Positions 61,935-64,000 of a stretch of DNA of 64,000 nucleotides are shown piece by piece (position 1 is the first letter of the stretch; each line of letters begins with the position of its first letter). The position numbers and the translations under genes are program-made. The DNA comes from Flavobacteriia bacterium (lineage in GTDB: Bacteria; Bacteroidota; Bacteroidia; Flavobacteriales; Flavobacteriaceae), in contig JAAFHW010000003.1 in NCBI GenBank assembly GCA_013298525.1, positions 13,247 through 77,246 of the forward strand, written 5' to 3'. The notes below the pieces were generated by a model that had not been told where the DNA came from, searched no databases, and was given only the letters and a program-made list of their open reading frames with translations.

Positions 61935-64000
61935 TTAAAACCCTAAATCTAAAACATAACTCAATTTCAAAGCAAAATTATCTTCAAATTTTGGCAAAGC
62001 ATTTGGTCCATATCTCACAAAAAAGGTCAAGCCCAATCCTTTGAAAATTTGGTTGACTTCAACGCCACTTTCAAAAAAACCTCGCTCCATAGTTTTGTAT
62101 TGTAGTCCGATGTGTTGTTCTGGTTTGTCCATTTCACCCCAAGCCATTCGTGTTACAACAGAAATTAGTGGTTTTATTTTATAAGCTAATTTCACTTTAT
62201 TGAAAGTGTGTTTTACGTGAAAGCTAACATATTTACTGGAGAAAAATTCATTGAAAAACATAGTTTCAAAACTATTTTTTCCAGCAAAGGTGATTCGTTT
62301 AAACAACGTTTCACGATTTAAATTATTTGGCGCAATACTATATAAATGTGTCAATGGAACGTTTCCAAAAGCAAATCCGCTTTGAAAAATTAACGAAGTA
62401 TTTTGTCCAGAAAGAAATGGAATTTCGTGAGTAATACGCAAATCTATTTTTGAAAAGTCAAAATCGCTGTCGAGAATGTTTTCAAATGATTTTGTAAATT
62501 GAAAAGAGAATTTCGGGAATTTTTTTTCAATTTCAAGTCGTCCAGATGAGGTTTGCATGTAACCACTAAAAGGACTCCATTGTATCGCAAACTGTGCTGT
62601 TGTAAAAGTAAAATTGGAATACAATTTATCATTTGCATTATAAATATATCCAAAAAGTGGTTGAATTTCTGTTCTAGCAAGACCAAAATAAATGTCAGTT
62701 TTGGGAACATATTTACTTTCAATAAATGTAGAATAGGTTTTGTGATTGTAAAATGTAGAAATATTTATTGGTCGTGGATCATAAATCTTAAAGCGACGTG
62801 ATTGTGTAGCAAATTGGATTTGACCAATTTCACTCAAATCATCAACATAAGAAGCACTAACCCAGGAATTAGTTTCTTTGTTTAGTAAATAGGAAGGTGT
62901 TATTCCGTATTTCAATTTGTCATCCTTAAATCCGTAAGCAACGTAGCCACTGATTTTGTATTTATCTGAAAGTTTATTGTTTGTAACGCCACCAATTCCT
63001 AATCTAAAACCTTCATAATTGTTGAATTTTATCAACGTTTTTAAGTCGATATCTACAAAACTTACTGGAACATAACCATTGATTATTTTTTTACCCAAAA
63101 AGATTTTTTGTTCAATATTTTCCGCTACAGATAAACTATCTAGATTGGTATAAGTACGCAATCTTCTTCTGTCTAAAGTGTCTTTTTTTAAGGATTCCCA
63201 ATATGAGTCTGGCTTAGACATACTAGCTTCTGGAACATCAATCTTGATACTTGGTGTTTTGAAGGAAACCGCCTCATTTATTTTTACATCGTATGGTGTA
63301 GATTCTAGTTTGAGATACATTTGGTCGGAAGCATCTTTTTGCAAACCTTCAATGCTTGAATTGAATTTTATGGTTCCTCCAAATACTTTTAAATCTTCAC
63401 TATTGTTTCCTTTTACAACGATAAATTTTCTTTTTTCAGGAAACCAAACTTTATGATCTTTAAGATAATTAAAGGTGTAAGTTGCATTAATATTTACAAT
63501 TCCGTAAATTCTATAAAATGCTTTTGCAATGGCGAAATTTTCAGCATCAACAAACAATAATCCTCTTAATTTATTGGAATTTAATTTTTTAGGTTGAAAA
63601 TAAATTCTGTAAACCGTTCTATCTTGAATTTTTACAGTATCAATAATTTTGAAAACAAACAATTTTCTACCATAACTAGAAATTGGATTTCGAATAGGAA
63701 TTTCAAGAATATCCAAGCTATTTTCGTAAAGAGAATAGGAAACTAAATTTAATCCCAAATATTCATAAAGCGGTTTTTTGAATCCAGCCATTCTTGAAGC
63801 TATCAAGGTTTCTTTGGTGCCAGAATTGTTGTGTTGTAATAAATTTACTTTCTCAGTTTGATAAATATGTTGGTTTTCAACTAGTTTTTTAAATTTATAA
63901 TTGGTAGAATCAAATTGCATTTTCTTTCTTCCAAAAAGTGATTTTTTGTAAAGTGTGTCAATTTTACTGGAAATAGAATCTGGATTGGCAGTTACCAATA
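61935..64000 (-). CDS. DUF5686-like outer-membrane protein (partial, N-terminus beyond window edge)
   Basis: This is a large TonB-independent-looking outer-membrane protein of Bacteroidota. About 687 residues are visible; the reading frame continues to the right edge, and the TTG taken as a start by the track (63998) is almost certainly internal. The C-terminal half has barrel strands (KYKISGYVAYGFKDDKLKYGI, FRLGIGGVTNN) and ends FALKLSYVLDLGF with a terminal Phe. An N-terminal carboxypeptidase-regulatory-like domain and signal peptide are expected beyond the edge, by analogy with the family. Confidence 0.8.
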   Translation of the reverse strand, partial: LVTANPDSISSKIDTLYKKSLFGRKKMQFDSTNYKFKKLVENQHIYQTEKVNLLQHNNSGTKETLIASRMAGFKKPLYEYLGLNLVSYSLYENSLDILEIPIRNPISSYGRKLFVFKIIDTVKIQDRTVYRIYFQPKKLNSNKLRGLLFVDAENFAIAKAFYRIYGIVNINATYTFNYLKDHKVWFPEKRKFIVVKGNNSEDLKVFGGTIKFNSSIEGLQKDASDQMYLKLESTPYDVKINEAVSFKTPSIKIDVPEASMSKPDSYWESLKKDTLDRRRLRTYTNLDSLSVAENIEQKIFLGKKIINGYVPVSFVDIDLKTLIKFNNYEGFRLGIGGVTNNKLSDKYKISGYVAYGFKDDKLKYGITPSYLLNKETNSWVSASYVDDLSEIGQIQFATQSRRFKIYDPRPINISTFYNHKTYSTFIESKYVPKTDIYFGLARTEIQPLFGYIYNANDKLYSNFTFTTAQFAIQWSPFSGYMQTSSGRLEIEKKFPKFSFQFTKSFENILDSDFDFSKIDLRITHEIPFLSGQNTSLIFQSGFAFGNVPLTHLYSIAPNNLNRETLFKRITFAGKNSFETMFFNEFFSSKYVSFHVKHTFNKVKLAYKIKPLISVVTRMAWGEMDKPEQHIGLQYKTMERGFFESGVEVNQIFKGLGLTFFVRYGPNALPKFEDNFALKLSYVLDLGF

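Noticed and set aside
63995-64000. TTG at 63998 as the start of the last gene
   Set aside because: The frame stays open to the edge, and the N-terminal signal and regulatory domain expected for the family are missing, so the gene is simply cut by the window end.

Overview
The window looks like chromosomal DNA from a member of the Flavobacteriaceae (Bacteroidota), probably Flavobacterium or a close relative. The evidence is the low G+C content, the recurring TTG-N18..20-TAnnTTTG promoters, a type IX secretion (T9SS) C-terminal sorting domain, lipoproteins with SCS-type lipoboxes, a complex I with a short NuoG, and families common in Bacteroidota (DUF5686-like, CHAT-TPR, PKD plus beta-barrel). 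Names rest on motifs and family recognition; no database search was run.

Layout. 1-3714: type I restriction genes hsdR and hsdS on the minus strand; hsdS runs off the left edge. 3812-5517: umuC followed by umuD (error-prone polymerase V). 5633-19115: a complete 14-gene NADH dehydrogenase operon, nuoA to nuoN, on the minus strand, with one promoter upstream of nuoA, one terminator after nuoN, and a four-helix-bundle gene inserted between nuoM and nuoN. 19318-21491: cspA-like cold shock gene and aspS. 21651-29388: a TlpA-like thioredoxin, then a minus-strand tetR-tolC-adaptor-RND permease efflux operon with a palindromic operator over its promoter. 29558-36859: polyprenyl synthetase, a small conserved gene, a small outer-membrane barrel, sucA-sucB and an MFS transporter.

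36882-48548 is the most unusual region. An ECF-type sigma factor and a membrane-anchored TPR protein (candidate anti-sigma) lie on the plus strand. Divergent from them are three small secreted or lipoprotein genes and then a four-gene operon: PKD/beta-barrel protein, CHAT-TPR protease, retropepsin-like protease and a seven-repeat T9SS-exported protein. Five nearly identical 30-bp elements, each GTAAC-N17-GATATA on the minus strand, precede the small secreted genes. They look like promoters for the neighbouring sigma factor and define a compact candidate regulon. I consider this the best candidate for an undescribed system here.

48638-64000 is mostly housekeeping: TatD nuclease, acyltransferase, type I asparaginase, tRNA-Ser(GGA) with a duplicated 3' fragment beside it, a beta-barrel, a PAP2-like membrane protein starting at TTG, rpoN, asnS, an MMPL/RND transporter, a cation/proton antiporter, a small lipoprotein and a DUF5686-like outer-membrane protein cut by the right edge.

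Many intergenic gaps hold short tandem 'phrases' (for example GGATTTA, TAAAAGTTT, TTTGTGG units), different from gap to gap. No CRISPR array, rRNA gene, insertion sequence or prophage was seen.
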